Assembly (NCBI RefSeq): GCF_000815105.2
Contig: NZ_CP010310.2
Span: forward strand, 806,001 to 870,000
Source of the DNA: Pandoraea pulmonicola
GTDB lineage: Bacteria > Pseudomonadota > Gammaproteobacteria > Burkholderiales > Burkholderiaceae
Direction of reading: 5' to 3'
Length of the DNA stretch: 64,000 bases
Part shown: piece after piece, positions 18,002 through 27,202 of the stretch
How positions within the stretch are numbered: position 1 is the stretch's first letter
Layout: each line of letters opens with the position of its first letter
Notes under the pieces: model-generated
The model's input: the letters and a program-made list of their open reading frames with translations, nothing else
What the model was told of the DNA's origin: nothing
Database searches by the model: none
Made by a program: the position numbers and the translations under genes

Positions 18002-19834
18002 TCAGACGTAGTCCTTGTACTTGTCGAGCAGGCGGACCGGCTTCGACAGCGCGTCGCGGCGGAACGGATCGCCGAGCTCGCGGGTGCACATGATCTCGAT
18101 GATCGTCGTCTTGCCGTGATTCATCTGCAGATCGATGGCTTTCCTGAGCGCCGGACCGACATCTTCCAGACGATCGACCACGATGCCTTCGGCGCCCATG
18201 GCCTTGGCGATACCGGCGAAGCTCGGGCTGTCGAGCTCGCCCGCCACGAAGCGGCGGTTGTAGAAGTCCACCTGGTTCTTCTTCTCGGCGCCCCACTGAC
18301 GGTTGTGGAAGACCACGGCCGTGACCGGAATGTTGTGACGCACGCAGGTGAGCGTCTCCATCAGGCTCATGCCCCAGGCGCCGTCGCCCGCATACGAGAT
18401 GGCCGGGCGGTGCGGTGCGGCCACCTTGGCGCCGATGATCGTCGGGAACGCATAACCGCAGTTGCCCCAGCTCATCGCCGCGAAGAAGCTGCGCGGCTTG
18501 TTGAAGCGCAGATAGCTGTTGGCCACCGAGTTGATGTTGCCGATGTCGGTCGAGACCATCACGTCTTCCGGCATGGCCTTCTCCAATTCGCGCAGTACCT
18601 GACGCGGATGCAGGTAGTGGCCGCCGTTGAACGTCTTCTCGTGCTTCTGCTCCTCGATCATGTCGAGGCTGTACGGATCACGCTCGTGGGTCCACTCGTC
18701 GAGTTCCTTCTCCCACGCGGCCTTCTCCGTCGCGATCTGGTCGGCGCGCGCCGCACGCGTGGCATCGCACGTCAGCGTGCGCTCGGCCAGGCGTTGCGTG
18801 AGGGCCACGGCGGCGGCCTTCGCGTCGCCGCAGATGCCGACCGAGATCTTCTTCACGAGGCCGAGCATCTTGTGGTCCGCGTCGATCTGGATGATCTTGG
18901 CGTTCTTCGGCCAGTAGTCCATGCCGTGCTGCGGCAGCGTGCCGAACGGCCCGAGACGCGAGCCGAGGGCGACGACCACGTCGGCCTGGGCGAGCAGCTT
19001 CATCGCCGCCTTCGAGCCCTGGTAACCGAGCGGCCCGCACCACAGCGGATGGTTGGCCGGGAACGAGTCGTTGTGCAGGTAGCTGTTGACGACCGGTGCG
19101 CCGAGGCGTTCGGCAAGTGCCTTGCACTCCTCGACGGCGTCGGCCATGACCACGCCGCCGCCCGAGATGATGACCGGGAACCTGGCTTGCGCAAGCAGCT
19201 CCGCCGCTTCATTAAGACGCTCGTCGCCGCCGGCGCCACGGTCCAGACGTTGCGGGCGCGGAATCTCCGCCTTGATCTGGCCGTAGAAATAATCGCGCGG
19301 GATGTTGAGCTGCGTCGGACCCATTTCGGACATGGCGCGGTCGAAGCAGCGGCCCGTGAATTCGGCCATGCGCGCCGGGTGCGTGACGTGCCCCTGGTAC
19401 TTCGTGAATTCCTGGAACATCGGAAGCTGTTTCGCTTCCTGGAAGCCGCCCAGACCGATCCCCATCGTGCCCGCTTCCGGCGTCACGATCACGACCGGGC
19501 TGTGCGCCCAGTACGCGGCGGCAATGGCCGTCACGCAGTTCGAGATGCCGGGGCCGTTCTGGCCGATTACGACACCGTGGCGGCCCGACACGCGAGCGTA
19601 ACCGTCGGCCATGTGGCCGGCGCCTTGTTCGTGCACGACCGGAATCAGACGAATGCCCGCCGGCGCGAAGATGTCCATCGCATCCATGAAGGCCGAGCCC
19701 ATGATGCCGAACATCTCGCTCACGCCGTTGGCGACCATCGTTTCGACGAACGCTTCGGACGGCGTCATGGCTTGCGGGCCGGCGTCGGAGGCGGTCAGTT
19801 GCTGGGTGGCCGTAGCCGGATCTTTGGCGTTCAT
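18002..19834 (-). CDS. xsc: Sulfoacetaldehyde acetyltransferase
   Basis: 610-residue thiamine-diphosphate enzyme that cleaves sulfoacetaldehyde with phosphate to acetyl phosphate and sulfite, the core desulfonation step of taurine degradation. N-terminal domain: SEAFVETMVANGVSEMFGIMGSAFMD and the ThDP-activating Glu in VVHEQGAGHMADGYARVSG. C-terminal ThDP/Mg motif: AGDGAWGMSLMETL through VVFHN, about residues 505-535. MEFGIMGS-type and GQNGPGISNCVTAIAAAYWAHSP segments are diagnostic of Xsc as against acetolactate synthase. The start at 19834 has GGAGAC 5 bases upstream. It sits in its own transcription unit: a terminator separates it from tauX, and its leader is long and AT-rich with two palindromes. 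Confidence 0.95.
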   Translation of the reverse strand: MNAKDPATATQQLTASDAGPQAMTPSEAFVETMVANGVSEMFGIMGSAFMDAMDIFAPAGIRLIPVVHEQGAGHMADGYARVSGRHGVVIGQNGPGISNCVTAIAAAYWAHSPVVIVTPEAGTMGIGLGGFQEAKQLPMFQEFTKYQGHVTHPARMAEFTGRCFDRAMSEMGPTQLNIPRDYFYGQIKAEIPRPQRLDRGAGGDERLNEAAELLAQARFPVIISGGGVVMADAVEECKALAERLGAPVVNSYLHNDSFPANHPLWCGPLGYQGSKAAMKLLAQADVVVALGSRLGPFGTLPQHGMDYWPKNAKIIQIDADHKMLGLVKKISVGICGDAKAAAVALTQRLAERTLTCDATRAARADQIATEKAAWEKELDEWTHERDPYSLDMIEEQKHEKTFNGGHYLHPRQVLRELEKAMPEDVMVSTDIGNINSVANSYLRFNKPRSFFAAMSWGNCGYAFPTIIGAKVAAPHRPAISYAGDGAWGMSLMETLTCVRHNIPVTAVVFHNRQWGAEKKNQVDFYNRRFVAGELDSPSFAGIAKAMGAEGIVVDRLEDVGPALRKAIDLQMNHGKTTIIEIMCTRELGDPFRRDALSKPVRLLDKYKDYV

Positions 19835-19858
19835 GGGGTGTCTCCAGTGAAAAATAAA

Positions 19859-19875
19859 CGGAACAAATAATTCCG
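19859..19875. promoter_or_regulatory. Palindrome in the xsc leader
   Basis: CGGAACAAATAATTCCG has 5-bp arms (CGGAA/TTCCG) around 7 bases, 25-41 bases upstream of the xsc start. It shares 12 of 16 positions with the motif in front of the CobS-like gene (13869-13884). Possible common IclR operator. Confidence 0.4.
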
Positions 19876-19949
19876 ATTTCGTGTTCGTTGGTGGAAATCT
19901 AGGCGATTCGTTTGCCTTGGTCAATCGGTATTTTTATTATTTGGTACGT

Positions 19950-19969
19950 TTTGTATTGAAAAATACAAA
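19950..19969. promoter_or_regulatory. Perfect inverted repeat upstream of xsc
   Basis: TTTGTATT-GAAA-AATACAAA: 8-bp arms and a 4-nt spacer, inside a strongly AT-rich block (19920-19975) that contrasts with the surrounding GC-rich DNA. It is 116 bases upstream of the xsc start, a plausible activator site or hairpin near the xsc promoter. Confidence 0.5.
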
Positions 19970-20018
19970 TTTCTGATGCTGAGCCGATAGGCAAGGACTT
20001 TCGTTCGCCGCTTCCAAC

Positions 20019-20043
20019 AAAAAATGCCCCGGCAGGCGGGGCA
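20019..20043 (-). terminator. Intrinsic terminator after tauX
   Basis: On the minus strand a perfect 7-bp stem TGCCCCG / CGGGGCA with a 5-nt loop is followed by TTTTTT. It lies about 125 bases after the tauX stop and closes the tauABC-permease-tauYX transcription unit, so xsc needs its own promoter. Confidence 0.8.
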
Positions 20044-20169
20044 GAAGCCCGACGTCCGGTCCTTCCGTCTCCGGCATGCAACCGGTGACTGGCAGCAAGG
20101 GCTGCCGCGCGAGAAGGCAGGGACGACGCCGGGAGGGTGACGTGCTCATGGTGTTGCCATGGCGTTCGC

Positions 20170-20559
20170 TCAGAACGCCGGGCGATCCTTGCGGAAGGCG
20201 TTCTTCACTTCGATCCTGCCGTCGCGCAGGGTGAAGACGTCGACCATGCGCGCTTCCACGCGGCTGCCGTCGGGCTTCGTGCCTCGGAAGGTCGACTCCG
20301 ACACGGCGCGGTTGCCGCTGACGAAGTGCACGCCTTCCGTCCACGACGCATCGGGGAAGTTCTCCCACGCCGACTGAAACGCGGCGCGCACGGCCTCGCG
20401 TCCTTCGAACGTGCGGCCCATCGCATCGGGGCCGGCGACCGCGTGGAACACGCACGTGTCCGTCATGCACGCCATGAGCGCGTCGATGTCGTGCCGGTTC
20501 CATGCGTCGTTGAAGGTTTCGAGCAAGCGGATGTCGGCGGAGTCGTTCTGAGTCGTCAT
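20170..20559 (-). CDS. tauX: Taurine dehydrogenase small subunit (NTF2/SnoaL-like)
   Basis: 129-residue protein with the SnoaL/NTF2-like cone fold: LLETFNDAWNRHDIDALMACM, then DAMGRTFEGREAVRAAFQSAW, then VDVFTLRDGRIEVKNAFRKDRPAF. Standing alone this fold says little, but the gene lies 77 bases after the flavoprotein gene and just before xsc, the arrangement of the two-subunit taurine dehydrogenase TauXY. The name rests mainly on that context. ATG at 20559 has AGGAA 6 bases upstream. The short gap before it holds a degenerate 9-nt repeat. The alternative is an unrelated SnoaL-like protein. Confidence 0.75.
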   Translation of the reverse strand: MTTQNDSADIRLLETFNDAWNRHDIDALMACMTDTCVFHAVAGPDAMGRTFEGREAVRAAFQSAWENFPDASWTEGVHFVSGNRAVSESTFRGTKPDGSRVEARMVDVFTLRDGRIEVKNAFRKDRPAF

Positions 20560-20580
20560 TGCAGATTCCTGAAAACAGAT

Positions 20581-20616
20581 GAGGCAAATGGGGCAATCGG
20601 TGCGGCCGGGGCCGCG
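20581..20616. repeat. Degenerate 9-nt periodic segment between tauY and tauX
   Basis: Four consecutive 9-mers of related sequence (GAGGCAAAT, GGGGCAATC, GGTGCGGCC, GGGGCCGCG). They resemble the 9-nt units inside the P450 gene at 52234-52296. It occupies half of the tauY-tauX gap, near the tauX leader. Confidence 0.45.
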
Positions 20617-20636
20617 GCACTCGCGCATGAGGAGAG

Positions 20637-22070
20637 TCAGTTGGCTTCGTCCTGCGCGTGGTACTTCTGATAGAGAAAGCGCTGGCCGATGCGGCGGAAC
20701 GGCGCGAAGCCGCGCCACTGGACGGTGCCGAACACGTTCGGATATTGCAGCGCCGAGTCGTAGATCGGCAGATCCCACGACGGGTCGCGCTGTCCGGCGA
20801 TGCGCTGTGCGAGACGGCGTCCGGCGTGCGCCGAGAACGACACGCCGTTGCCGCCATATCCCACGGCGTAGAACAGGCTCTGGCGCGGGTCGGGCTGCGT
20901 CACGCGCGGCATCATGTCGTGGCTCACGTCGACCCAGCCCCACCACGAGTAATCGACGCGAATGCCCTTGAGCGCCGGGAATTTGCGATGCAGTCCTTCG
21001 ACGAGCACGGCCATGTGCTTCGGGTTCTGTGCGTCGGCGCCGGTAATCGAGCTGCGGCTGCCGATCTGCACGCGATTGTCGGGCAGGAGCCGGTAGTAGT
21101 AGCGCAGCGTGCGCGTGTCGGTAATGACTTCGTGCGTGCGGAAGTTCGTTGCCGCGAGTTCGTCGGGCGTGAGCACGCGCGTGACGAGCGAGTTCGACAG
21201 AATCGGCATGATCTTCGCGCGCAACGCCTTCGTGACGTCGTCGCGCGTGTAGCCGCCCGTCGCGAACGCCACGGCCTTGGCGCGCACCACGCCGCGCGGC
21301 GTGCGCACGTGATGCACGCCGTTGATCGTCTCCACACCCAGCACCGGCGTGGATGGGTGCACGCGAGCGCCGAGCGCGCGCGCCATGCGCAGATAGCCGA
21401 AGGCCAGCTTGAGCGGATGCACGCCGATGCCGTCCGGTTCGTGCAGCGCGCCGCAGTTCTCCTGGTCGTCGACGTATTGCTCGCTCACTTCGGCGCGCGA
21501 CAGGATGCGAGTGTCGTAGCCGAACACGTCGCGCATGACCTTCGCTTCGTTGCGCAGGAATTCCATCTTGCGATCGCGGTGGGCGATGTAGAGGTGGCCG
21601 CCAGATTGCGGTTCGCACGCGGGCACTTCGGCAACGAGCGACTTGAACGTCTCGAAGCCTTCGCGGATTTCGGCGTCCAGGCGCAGGGCGGTTGCCTTGC
21701 CCCAGCGGTCGATCCACTGCGAGCGATAGAGGCGTCCGCTGGCGTTCTGGCCCTGACCGCCGTTGCGGCTGGTGCAGCCCCAGCACGTGCGGTTGGCTTC
21801 GAGCACCATCGCCTTGATGCCGTGCTCGCGAGCGAGGAAGAGCGCGGTGGACAGTCCCGTGAAACCGGCGCCGACGATGACCACGTCGGCATCGGCGTCG
21901 CCGGGCAGCGGGCCGTCGTCCTCGGGTGGTTCGCCCGCGGTGGCGACCCAGTAGGTGGGCGCGTATTGCATGCCCAGTCCGGGGCCGGACGAGACCAGCG
22001 GATCGTAAAGCGGATCGTAGGGTGCAGCTTCGGAGCGACGATCCAGCGCGAAGGATTCAATCGTACCCAC
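20637..22070 (-). CDS. tauY: Taurine dehydrogenase large subunit, FAD-dependent
   Basis: 477-residue flavoprotein of the DadA/glycine oxidase family, which would oxidise taurine to sulfoacetaldehyde and ammonia, passing electrons to the respiratory chain. FAD-binding Rossmann motif ADVVIVGAGFTGLSTALFLARE near residue 65, then LEANRTCWGCTSRNGGQG, and a C-terminal FAD contact FYAVGYGGNGVSFSAHAGRRLA. The GTG at 22070 was chosen because AGGAG lies 6 bases upstream; an ATG at 22094 adds only 8 residues and has no binding site. Located between an amino-acid-type permease and tauX/xsc, which supports the taurine assignment. Related gamma-glutamylputrescine oxidases are the main alternative. Confidence 0.82.
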   Translation of the reverse strand: MGTIESFALDRRSEAAPYDPLYDPLVSSGPGLGMQYAPTYWVATAGEPPEDDGPLPGDADADVVIVGAGFTGLSTALFLAREHGIKAMVLEANRTCWGCTSRNGGQGQNASGRLYRSQWIDRWGKATALRLDAEIREGFETFKSLVAEVPACEPQSGGHLYIAHRDRKMEFLRNEAKVMRDVFGYDTRILSRAEVSEQYVDDQENCGALHEPDGIGVHPLKLAFGYLRMARALGARVHPSTPVLGVETINGVHHVRTPRGVVRAKAVAFATGGYTRDDVTKALRAKIMPILSNSLVTRVLTPDELAATNFRTHEVITDTRTLRYYYRLLPDNRVQIGSRSSITGADAQNPKHMAVLVEGLHRKFPALKGIRVDYSWWGWVDVSHDMMPRVTQPDPRQSLFYAVGYGGNGVSFSAHAGRRLAQRIAGQRDPSWDLPIYDSALQYPNVFGTVQWRGFAPFRRIGQRFLYQKYHAQDEAN

Positions 22071-22314
22071 GTTAGGCTCCTGACAAAGTTGCATTCATAC
22101 TGCCAAGAACATTTCTCCGGGATTAGTACCACCGCCGCTTTGTGATGGTGCCAGTGGAAACCGGCGTCGCCTCGGCGTTTGCGGGCGGCCCGTCGTGCGT
22201 CTCTGGCACCAGAATTTCCTACCGTGTTTCCTGCCGTGTGGCGCCAGGTCTCGCGAGTGCGGACGGCGCATGTTGGGCCACACGGAGCCGCGTGCAGGCG
22301 GCTCCGACGCTGAC

Positions 22315-23715
22315 TCAGAGATCGAACTCCGGATCGGGCGATCGCAGCTTGCGCCAGATGGAGCGAACCGTGAACGCGACGAGCAGTACCGTCAGACTGA
22401 CGATGCCGAGCGCCAGTGGCGTGCGTTGATCCGGAATGAACGCCATCGCGGCGACGATGGACAGCATGCCGACGATCGCGACCCACGTCAGGTACGGAAA
22501 GCCCCACATGCGCACCCTGAGCTTGCCCGGGGCTTCACGCTCCAGCCGCTTGCGCAGCTTCAACTGCGAGAACGCGATGAGCACGTATACGAAGATCGCC
22601 ACGGTGCCATACGAGTTGACGAGGAACGCGAACACGGTGTCTGGCGAGACGTAGGACATCACCACCGCGACATAGCCGAACAGCGTGCCGACCAGGATCG
22701 CGCGCACCGGTACGCCGCGCGAGTTGAGCTTCGCCAGGGAGCGTGGTGCGTCGCCCCGGCGCGTGAGCGCGAACAGCATTCGCGACGACGCATACAGGCC
22801 AGAGTTCAGCGCCGAGAGCACGGCGGTCAGCACGACGGCGTTCATGATGTGCGCCGCGGCCGGAATACGCATCGCTTCGAGCGCGCTCACGTACGGCGTG
22901 GCCATCCCGGCGGAATTCCAGGGCACGAGCATCACCACCAGCAGGATCGAGCCGATGTAGAAGAACAGCACGCGCCCGATCACCGAGTTCGTCGCACGGG
23001 CCACCGCCTGCTGCGGCTCGGACGCTTCGGCCGCCGCGATCGTCACGATTTCGGCGCCGAAGTAGAAGCCTGTCGCCGCAACCGCGCCGGCCATCACGGG
23101 GCCGATGCCGTTGGGCATGAAGCCGCCGTGCGAGAGCAGGTGCCCGGTGCTCGCGACCGCGCCGGGCCACATGCCGAACACGAACAGCGCACCGAGGAAC
23201 AGGAACACGACGATGGCGGCCACCTTGATCGAGGCGAACCAGAACTCGAACTCGCCGTACGACTCCACCGACACGAGATTGGTCAGCGTGAGCACGACCA
23301 GCAGTGCGAGACTGATGGCCCAGGCGGGAATGTCGGGCAGCCAGAACTGGATCAGGTTGGCGCCCGCGACGGCTTCGACGGCCACCACGATCACCCAGAA
23401 ATACCAGTACATCCAACCCGTCAGGAAGCCGGCCAGTTCGCCGCCGACCGGCTTGTCGTTCCAGGCGAGGCGGGCATATTCGTAGAACGATCCCACGGCG
23501 GGCAGCGCGCAGGCCATCTCGCCGAGCATGCGCATGACCAGCACGACGAGCGCGCCCGTGATCAGGAACGACAGCACGGCCGCCGGGCCCGCGGCGTGCA
23601 CCACGACGCCGCTGCCGACGAACAGACCCGCGCCGATCACGCCACCGAGTGCGATCATGCTCATGTGGCGCTGCTTCAGGCTCGATTGCAGATGCGTGTT
23701 GTCACGATTGGCCAT
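22315..23715 (-). CDS. APC-family amino acid permease (AAT/GabP-like)
   Basis: 466-residue permease with 12 membrane segments. The N-terminal signature is LKQRHMSMIALGGVIGAGLFVGSG, followed by GPAAVLSFLITGALVVLVMRMLGEMA, and a conserved GAEIVTIAAAEASEPQQAV segment near residue 215. Family members import GABA, aromatic or basic amino acids. Its place between tauC and tauY suggests a secondary, proton-driven uptake route for taurine or a related omega-amino acid beside the ABC importer. ATG at 23715 follows GGGAGG. Its leader contains a 9-nt tandem repeat. The 244-base gap to tauY has no clear terminator. Confidence 0.87.
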   Translation of the reverse strand: MANRDNTHLQSSLKQRHMSMIALGGVIGAGLFVGSGVVVHAAGPAAVLSFLITGALVVLVMRMLGEMACALPAVGSFYEYARLAWNDKPVGGELAGFLTGWMYWYFWVIVVAVEAVAGANLIQFWLPDIPAWAISLALLVVLTLTNLVSVESYGEFEFWFASIKVAAIVVFLFLGALFVFGMWPGAVASTGHLLSHGGFMPNGIGPVMAGAVAATGFYFGAEIVTIAAAEASEPQQAVARATNSVIGRVLFFYIGSILLVVMLVPWNSAGMATPYVSALEAMRIPAAAHIMNAVVLTAVLSALNSGLYASSRMLFALTRRGDAPRSLAKLNSRGVPVRAILVGTLFGYVAVVMSYVSPDTVFAFLVNSYGTVAIFVYVLIAFSQLKLRKRLEREAPGKLRVRMWGFPYLTWVAIVGMLSIVAAMAFIPDQRTPLALGIVSLTVLLVAFTVRSIWRKLRSPDPEFDL

Positions 23716-23776
23716 GGCGGCCTCCCGTGACGTGGTGCGCAGCGCGAGCAAGCGGGGCGGGGGATGGGGAGATACG

Positions 23777-23821
23777 GAAGAAATCGAAGAACTGGAAGAA
23801 TTGGAAGAATTGGAAGAAAGG
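23777..23821. repeat. 9-nt tandem repeat in the permease leader
   Basis: Five contiguous 9-mers: GAAGAAATC, GAAGAACTG, GAAGAATTG, GAAGAATTG, GAAGAAAGG. On the transcribed (minus) strand the array is pyrimidine-rich and sits about 60-105 bases upstream of the permease start, inside the presumed polycistronic leader after tauC. Confidence 0.85.
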
Positions 23822-23978
23822 GGGGGAACGGAAAAAAAGAGCGACATGAAGCCGCTCGTGCAATGTCTCGACTGCCACACAACCTCCTGAATGCCTTGTT
23901 TGACGCGGGTGCGGCCGGGGGAACCGCCCTGCGTCTCTTGTGATGACCAACGGACCGCTTACGTCTTGTCGTACCTCG

Positions 23979-24914
23979 TCAAACCTTGCCCTTCCACGGC
24001 ACCAGCACGCGCTCGAGATAGCGCATGATCAGATCGAAGCCGAAGGCGAAGAAGCCGATCACGATGATCCCCATGATCACGATGTCCGACGCGAGGAATT
24101 CCGCCGCGTTGAGCACCATGAAACCGAGACCGCTCGATGCCGCCACCATTTCGGCGGCCACCAGCGTGGTCCAGCCCACACCGATCCCGATGCGCATGCC
24201 CGTGAAGATCTCCGGCAGCGCCGATTTCACGATCACGTGCATGACGATCTGACGCGGCGACGCTCCCATCGAATACGCCGCGTGAATCTGCTCCATCGAC
24301 ACCGAGCGCACGCCGGCCCGTGCCGCGATGGCCAGCGGCGCGAAGATGGCCAGATAGATCAGGAACACTTTCGAGAATTCGCCGATGCCGAACCAGATGA
24401 TCACGAGCGGCAGGTAAGCCAGCGGCGGCAGCGGGCGATAGAACTCGATGGGGGGATCGAACACGCCGCGCCCAATGCGCGACACGCCCATCAGAATGCC
24501 CACCGGAATCGCCGTGACGCAGGCCAGCGCGAACGCGCCGAACACGCGGTAGAGGCTCGCGAGCGTGTGCTGCCACAACGTGGAACCGGCGAAGCCCTCG
24601 GTCGAGACCTGGACGAACTTCTCGACGATGGCGCGCGGGCCCGGCAGGAACAGCGGCTTGATCATCCCGGAGGAGGTAATCGCGACCCATAGCAGCAACA
24701 GCACGATGACGGTGACGATGCTGATGGCCAGGCTCGGCCCTTGGCCCGGGGCCCCGAACGACTCGCCCGCCTTGACCGGGCGCGGCGCGAACATGCGCGC
24801 GAAGAGGCCGCGCTGACGCGCCGGGCGCGGGCGTGAACCGGTAGGCATGGGAGGCTGTCCGGCGGCGGCGCCGGACGGCGACGCATGCGTGGTGGCGACA
24901 GGTTTGGTCAACAT
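23979..24914 (-). CDS. tauC: Taurine ABC transporter permease
   Basis: 311-residue inner-membrane permease of the SsuC/TauC class. A 60-residue Pro/Arg/Ala-rich cytoplasmic N-terminus precedes the first helix (ISIVTVIVLLLLWVAI). The EAA loop that contacts the ATPase is AAYSMGASPRQIVMHVIVKS near residue 215, and the helices after it read EIFTGMRIGIGVGWTTLVAAEMV. ATG 24914 has AGGAGA 10 bases upstream and lies 25 bases after the tauB stop. The promoter of the unit is taken to be in front of tauA. Confidence 0.9.
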   Translation of the reverse strand: MLTKPVATTHASPSGAAAGQPPMPTGSRPRPARQRGLFARMFAPRPVKAGESFGAPGQGPSLAISIVTVIVLLLLWVAITSSGMIKPLFLPGPRAIVEKFVQVSTEGFAGSTLWQHTLASLYRVFGAFALACVTAIPVGILMGVSRIGRGVFDPPIEFYRPLPPLAYLPLVIIWFGIGEFSKVFLIYLAIFAPLAIAARAGVRSVSMEQIHAAYSMGASPRQIVMHVIVKSALPEIFTGMRIGIGVGWTTLVAAEMVAASSGLGFMVLNAAEFLASDIVIMGIIVIGFFAFGFDLIMRYLERVLVPWKGKV

Positions 24915-24939
24915 GATGGCTACGTCTCCTGCTTGAGAG

Positions 24940-25764
24940 TCAGGCAGCGACCGCACTGGCTGCCGGCGTCGCCGCCTGACCAGCTCGCTCGTCGCCGTAG
25001 ATGATGCTGAGCACGGTTTCGCGCATCGCGATGAAGTCGGGGCTCGACTTGATGGTGCGCGCGTCGCGGCACTCGAGATAGCGTTTGTTGAAATCGAGTT
25101 CGTAGGTATGCGTGATGCGTCCGGGACGCGGCGACATCACGATCAGACGGCTCGCCAGGAAGAGCGCTTCTTCCACGCTGTGCGTGATGAAGAAGATCAT
25201 CTTGCCGGTCTCTCGCCACACGTCGAGCAGCAGTTCCTGAATGGTCTCGCGCGTCAGGGCGTCGAGCGCGGCCATCGGCTCGTCCATGAGCAGCATCGAC
25301 GGATTGCAGGTGAGCGCCCGGGCGATGCCCACGCGCTGCTGCATGCCGCCCGAGAGCTGGTAGATCATGTGGTTGTGGAAGTCCTTCAACCCGACAAGCG
25401 CGAGGTTGCGCGCGGCGCGGGTGCGTCGCTCGGTCTTCGGCACGCCCTGCAGCTTGAGACCGAATTCGGTGTTCTCCATCACGTTGAGCCAGGGCAGCAG
25501 CGCGTGCTTCTGGAACACCACGCCCCGGTCGGCGCCGGGGCCCTCGACAGGGGCGTCGCCGAGCAGCAGTTGGCCGGACGTGGGGGCGATGAAGCCGGCC
25601 ATCAGACTGAGCAACGTGGTCTTGCCGCAGCCCGAGGCGCCGAGCGCCACCACGAAGTCGCCGGGCGCGATGGTCAGATCGACGTGAGCGAGCGCCTGCA
25701 CCTGCTCGCCGGGACGCCGGCCGGGATATACGACGCTGACGTCGTTGACGATGAGTTGTTCCAT
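24940..25764 (-). CDS. tauB: Taurine ABC transporter ATP-binding protein
   Basis: 274-residue ATPase. Walker [10 protein letters not shown] near residue 40, Q-loop [20 protein letters not shown] signature [15 protein letters not shown] near 130, Walker B MLLMDEP, and switch histidine [10 protein letters not shown]. The typical nitrate/sulfonate-class C-terminus (RPGRI...[13 protein letters not shown]) is present, with a short Ala-rich tail. ATG at 25764 has AGGAG about 10 bases upstream. The reading frame stays open upstream through tauA, but that part is a shadow frame and not a fusion. Drives TauC. Confidence 0.93.
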   Translation of the reverse strand: MEQLIVNDVSVVYPGRRPGEQVQALAHVDLTIAPGDFVVALGASGCGKTTLLSLMAGFIAPTSGQLLLGDAPVEGPGADRGVVFQKHALLPWLNVMENTEFGLKLQGVPKTERRTRAARNLALVGLKDFHNHMIYQLSGGMQQRVGIARALTCNPSMLLMDEPMAALDALTRETIQELLLDVWRETGKMIFFITHSVEEALFLASRLIVMSPRPGRITHTYELDFNKRYLECRDARTIKSSPDFIAMRETVLSIIYGDERAGQAATPAASAVAA

Positions 25765-25847
25765 GAAGCCCTTCTCCTGTCGATCCTGCGATCGGGAGGG
25801 CCGCCGCGCCGGTGAGCGATGCCCCGGCGTAGCGGCCCCGGTGCGGC

Positions 25848-26906
25848 TTACTTCAGCTTGAGCGCAGCGTCGACGTAGCGCGACGTCACGTACGGCGTGT
25901 AGTCGGTCTTGACGGCGTTGATCTTCTGCTGGCCCTTGAGGAATTCGGCCGTGTCCTTGAGCGCCTTGACGGCACGGCTGTCCTTGCCGCCGCCGAGCCA
26001 TTCGGCCGACGCCTGTTGCTGCGCCGACGGATAGGCGTACAGCGAGAGCGCGCCAGGGACGTCTTCCGGCTTGCCGCCGATCATCTTCACGATGGCCTTG
26101 ACCTGCGGCGACGTTGCCGTCCAGGCGGCCTGGTTCTGGCGGTAGGCGGCATCGGCGTCGGCAATCACCTTGACGAACTTCGCCATGAACTCGGCGTTGG
26201 CCTCGCCCCATTTGCGATCGACCGCGATGCCGTCGAACGTCGGCTTGCCTTGCTGGGACAGTTCGCCCGAGGTGATCAGTACGTGACCGCTCTGCTTGAT
26301 CTGGGCGAGCGCCGGGTCCCACACGTAGGCCGCGTCGATGTCGCCGCGCTCCCATGCCGCCACGATCTGGTTCGGCTGCATGTTGAGCACCGTGACTTCG
26401 TTCGGCTTGATGCCCCACTGCTGGAGCGCGAACATCGTGTGGTAGTGGGTGGTGGAGACGAACGGCACGCCGATCTTCTTGCCCTTCAGATCCGCTGGCG
26501 TCTTGATGTTCGACGCGTTGCGCACGACCATCGCCTCGGCCTTGTTGATGTCGTCGAGGATCCAGAACAACTGCAGGTCCAGCCCTTGCGAGACGGCCGC
26601 GGCCATCGGGCTGGAGCCCAGCACGCCGATCTTGATGTCGCCCGACGCGAGCGCCGTGGCCACCTTCGCCCCCGACTCGAACTGGCGCCAATGGATCTTG
26701 TACCCGGTCGCCTTTTCGAACGCTCCGCTCGCAATGGACACCAGCCACGGATCGACGATCTGCTGGTACGCGATCGTCACCTCCTTTTCTTCCGCCTGCG
26801 CCGGGGCAGGGAGCATCAAGGCTGACGCGAGGGCCACGGGCAGCGCGGCTGCCGCCAGCGCCGTGGCGGCGAACACCCGTCGCAGCCGGTTCGGAATTCC
26901 ATTCAT
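25848..26906 (-). CDS. tauA: Taurine ABC transporter substrate-binding protein
   Basis: 352-residue periplasmic protein. Sec signal peptide with a basic n-region (NRLRR) and cleavage near PAQA-EEKE at residue 38. The mature domain begins [19 protein letters not shown], characteristic of TauA rather than SsuA, with [20 protein letters not shown] and [18 protein letters not shown] further on; tryptophan and aspartate in AAYVWDPA are at the ligand cleft in relatives. ATG 26906 follows GAGGTGA. First gene of the transporter unit, divergent from tauR. Confidence 0.93.
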   Translation of the reverse strand: MNGIPNRLRRVFAATALAAAALPVALASALMLPAPAQAEEKEVTIAYQQIVDPWLVSIASGAFEKATGYKIHWRQFESGAKVATALASGDIKIGVLGSSPMAAAVSQGLDLQLFWILDDINKAEAMVVRNASNIKTPADLKGKKIGVPFVSTTHYHTMFALQQWGIKPNEVTVLNMQPNQIVAAWERGDIDAAYVWDPALAQIKQSGHVLITSGELSQQGKPTFDGIAVDRKWGEANAEFMAKFVKVIADADAAYRQNQAAWTATSPQVKAIVKMIGGKPEDVPGALSLYAYPSAQQQASAEWLGGGKDSRAVKALKDTAEFLKGQQKINAVKTDYTPYVTSRYVDAALKLK

Positions 26907-27202
26907 GGTTCACCTCTAAGCGGAAAGTTGTCGGTGGAACGCGAGGGTTTGACGCACCAGGGGTTACGAATCGGCGCCAAGTGACTGCATCATTGCCGCG
27001 CGTCTTTTTGTTCGTTAGAGCCAGTTGGCCGCATTTGATGATGCCAACTGGTCCAGTTCCCGCGGAATCGCCTCGCAGGCCGCATGGATGCTCGATTTCG
27101 CCTCAATTCCGCATGACTGCGGACAAACCCGAATTCGGAATTAACGTCACCGTCTGATGAGTAATAATTGACGTTCTGGAAGTAACAAGACGAGAGGACG
27201 CG
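26907..27202. promoter_or_regulatory. tauA-tauR divergent control region with candidate TauR sites
   Basis: About 300 bases. At 27021-27029 and 27043-27051 the inverted repeat CCAGTTGGC / GCCAACTGG has 9-bp perfect arms whose centres are 22 bases apart, and a further CCAGTT follows at 27053-27058. MocR-type regulators such as TauR and GabR bind paired short repeats about two helical turns apart, and CTGGTCCAGTT here resembles the published TauR box CTGGAC-type motif. The site is some 115 bases from tauA and 145 from tauR. Confidence 0.55.

Noticed and set aside
18002..19834. Acetolactate synthase or glyoxylate carboligase identity for xsc
   Set aside because: The GFQEAKQLPMF and GQNGPGISNCVTAIAAAYW segments and the tau gene context match Xsc, and pta directly follows.
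24940..26913. Apparent 657-codon fusion frame spanning tauA and tauB
   Set aside because: Only the part after 25764 is TauB. The upstream part is an out-of-frame reading of tauA, and a Shine-Dalgarno sequence precedes the TauB ATG.
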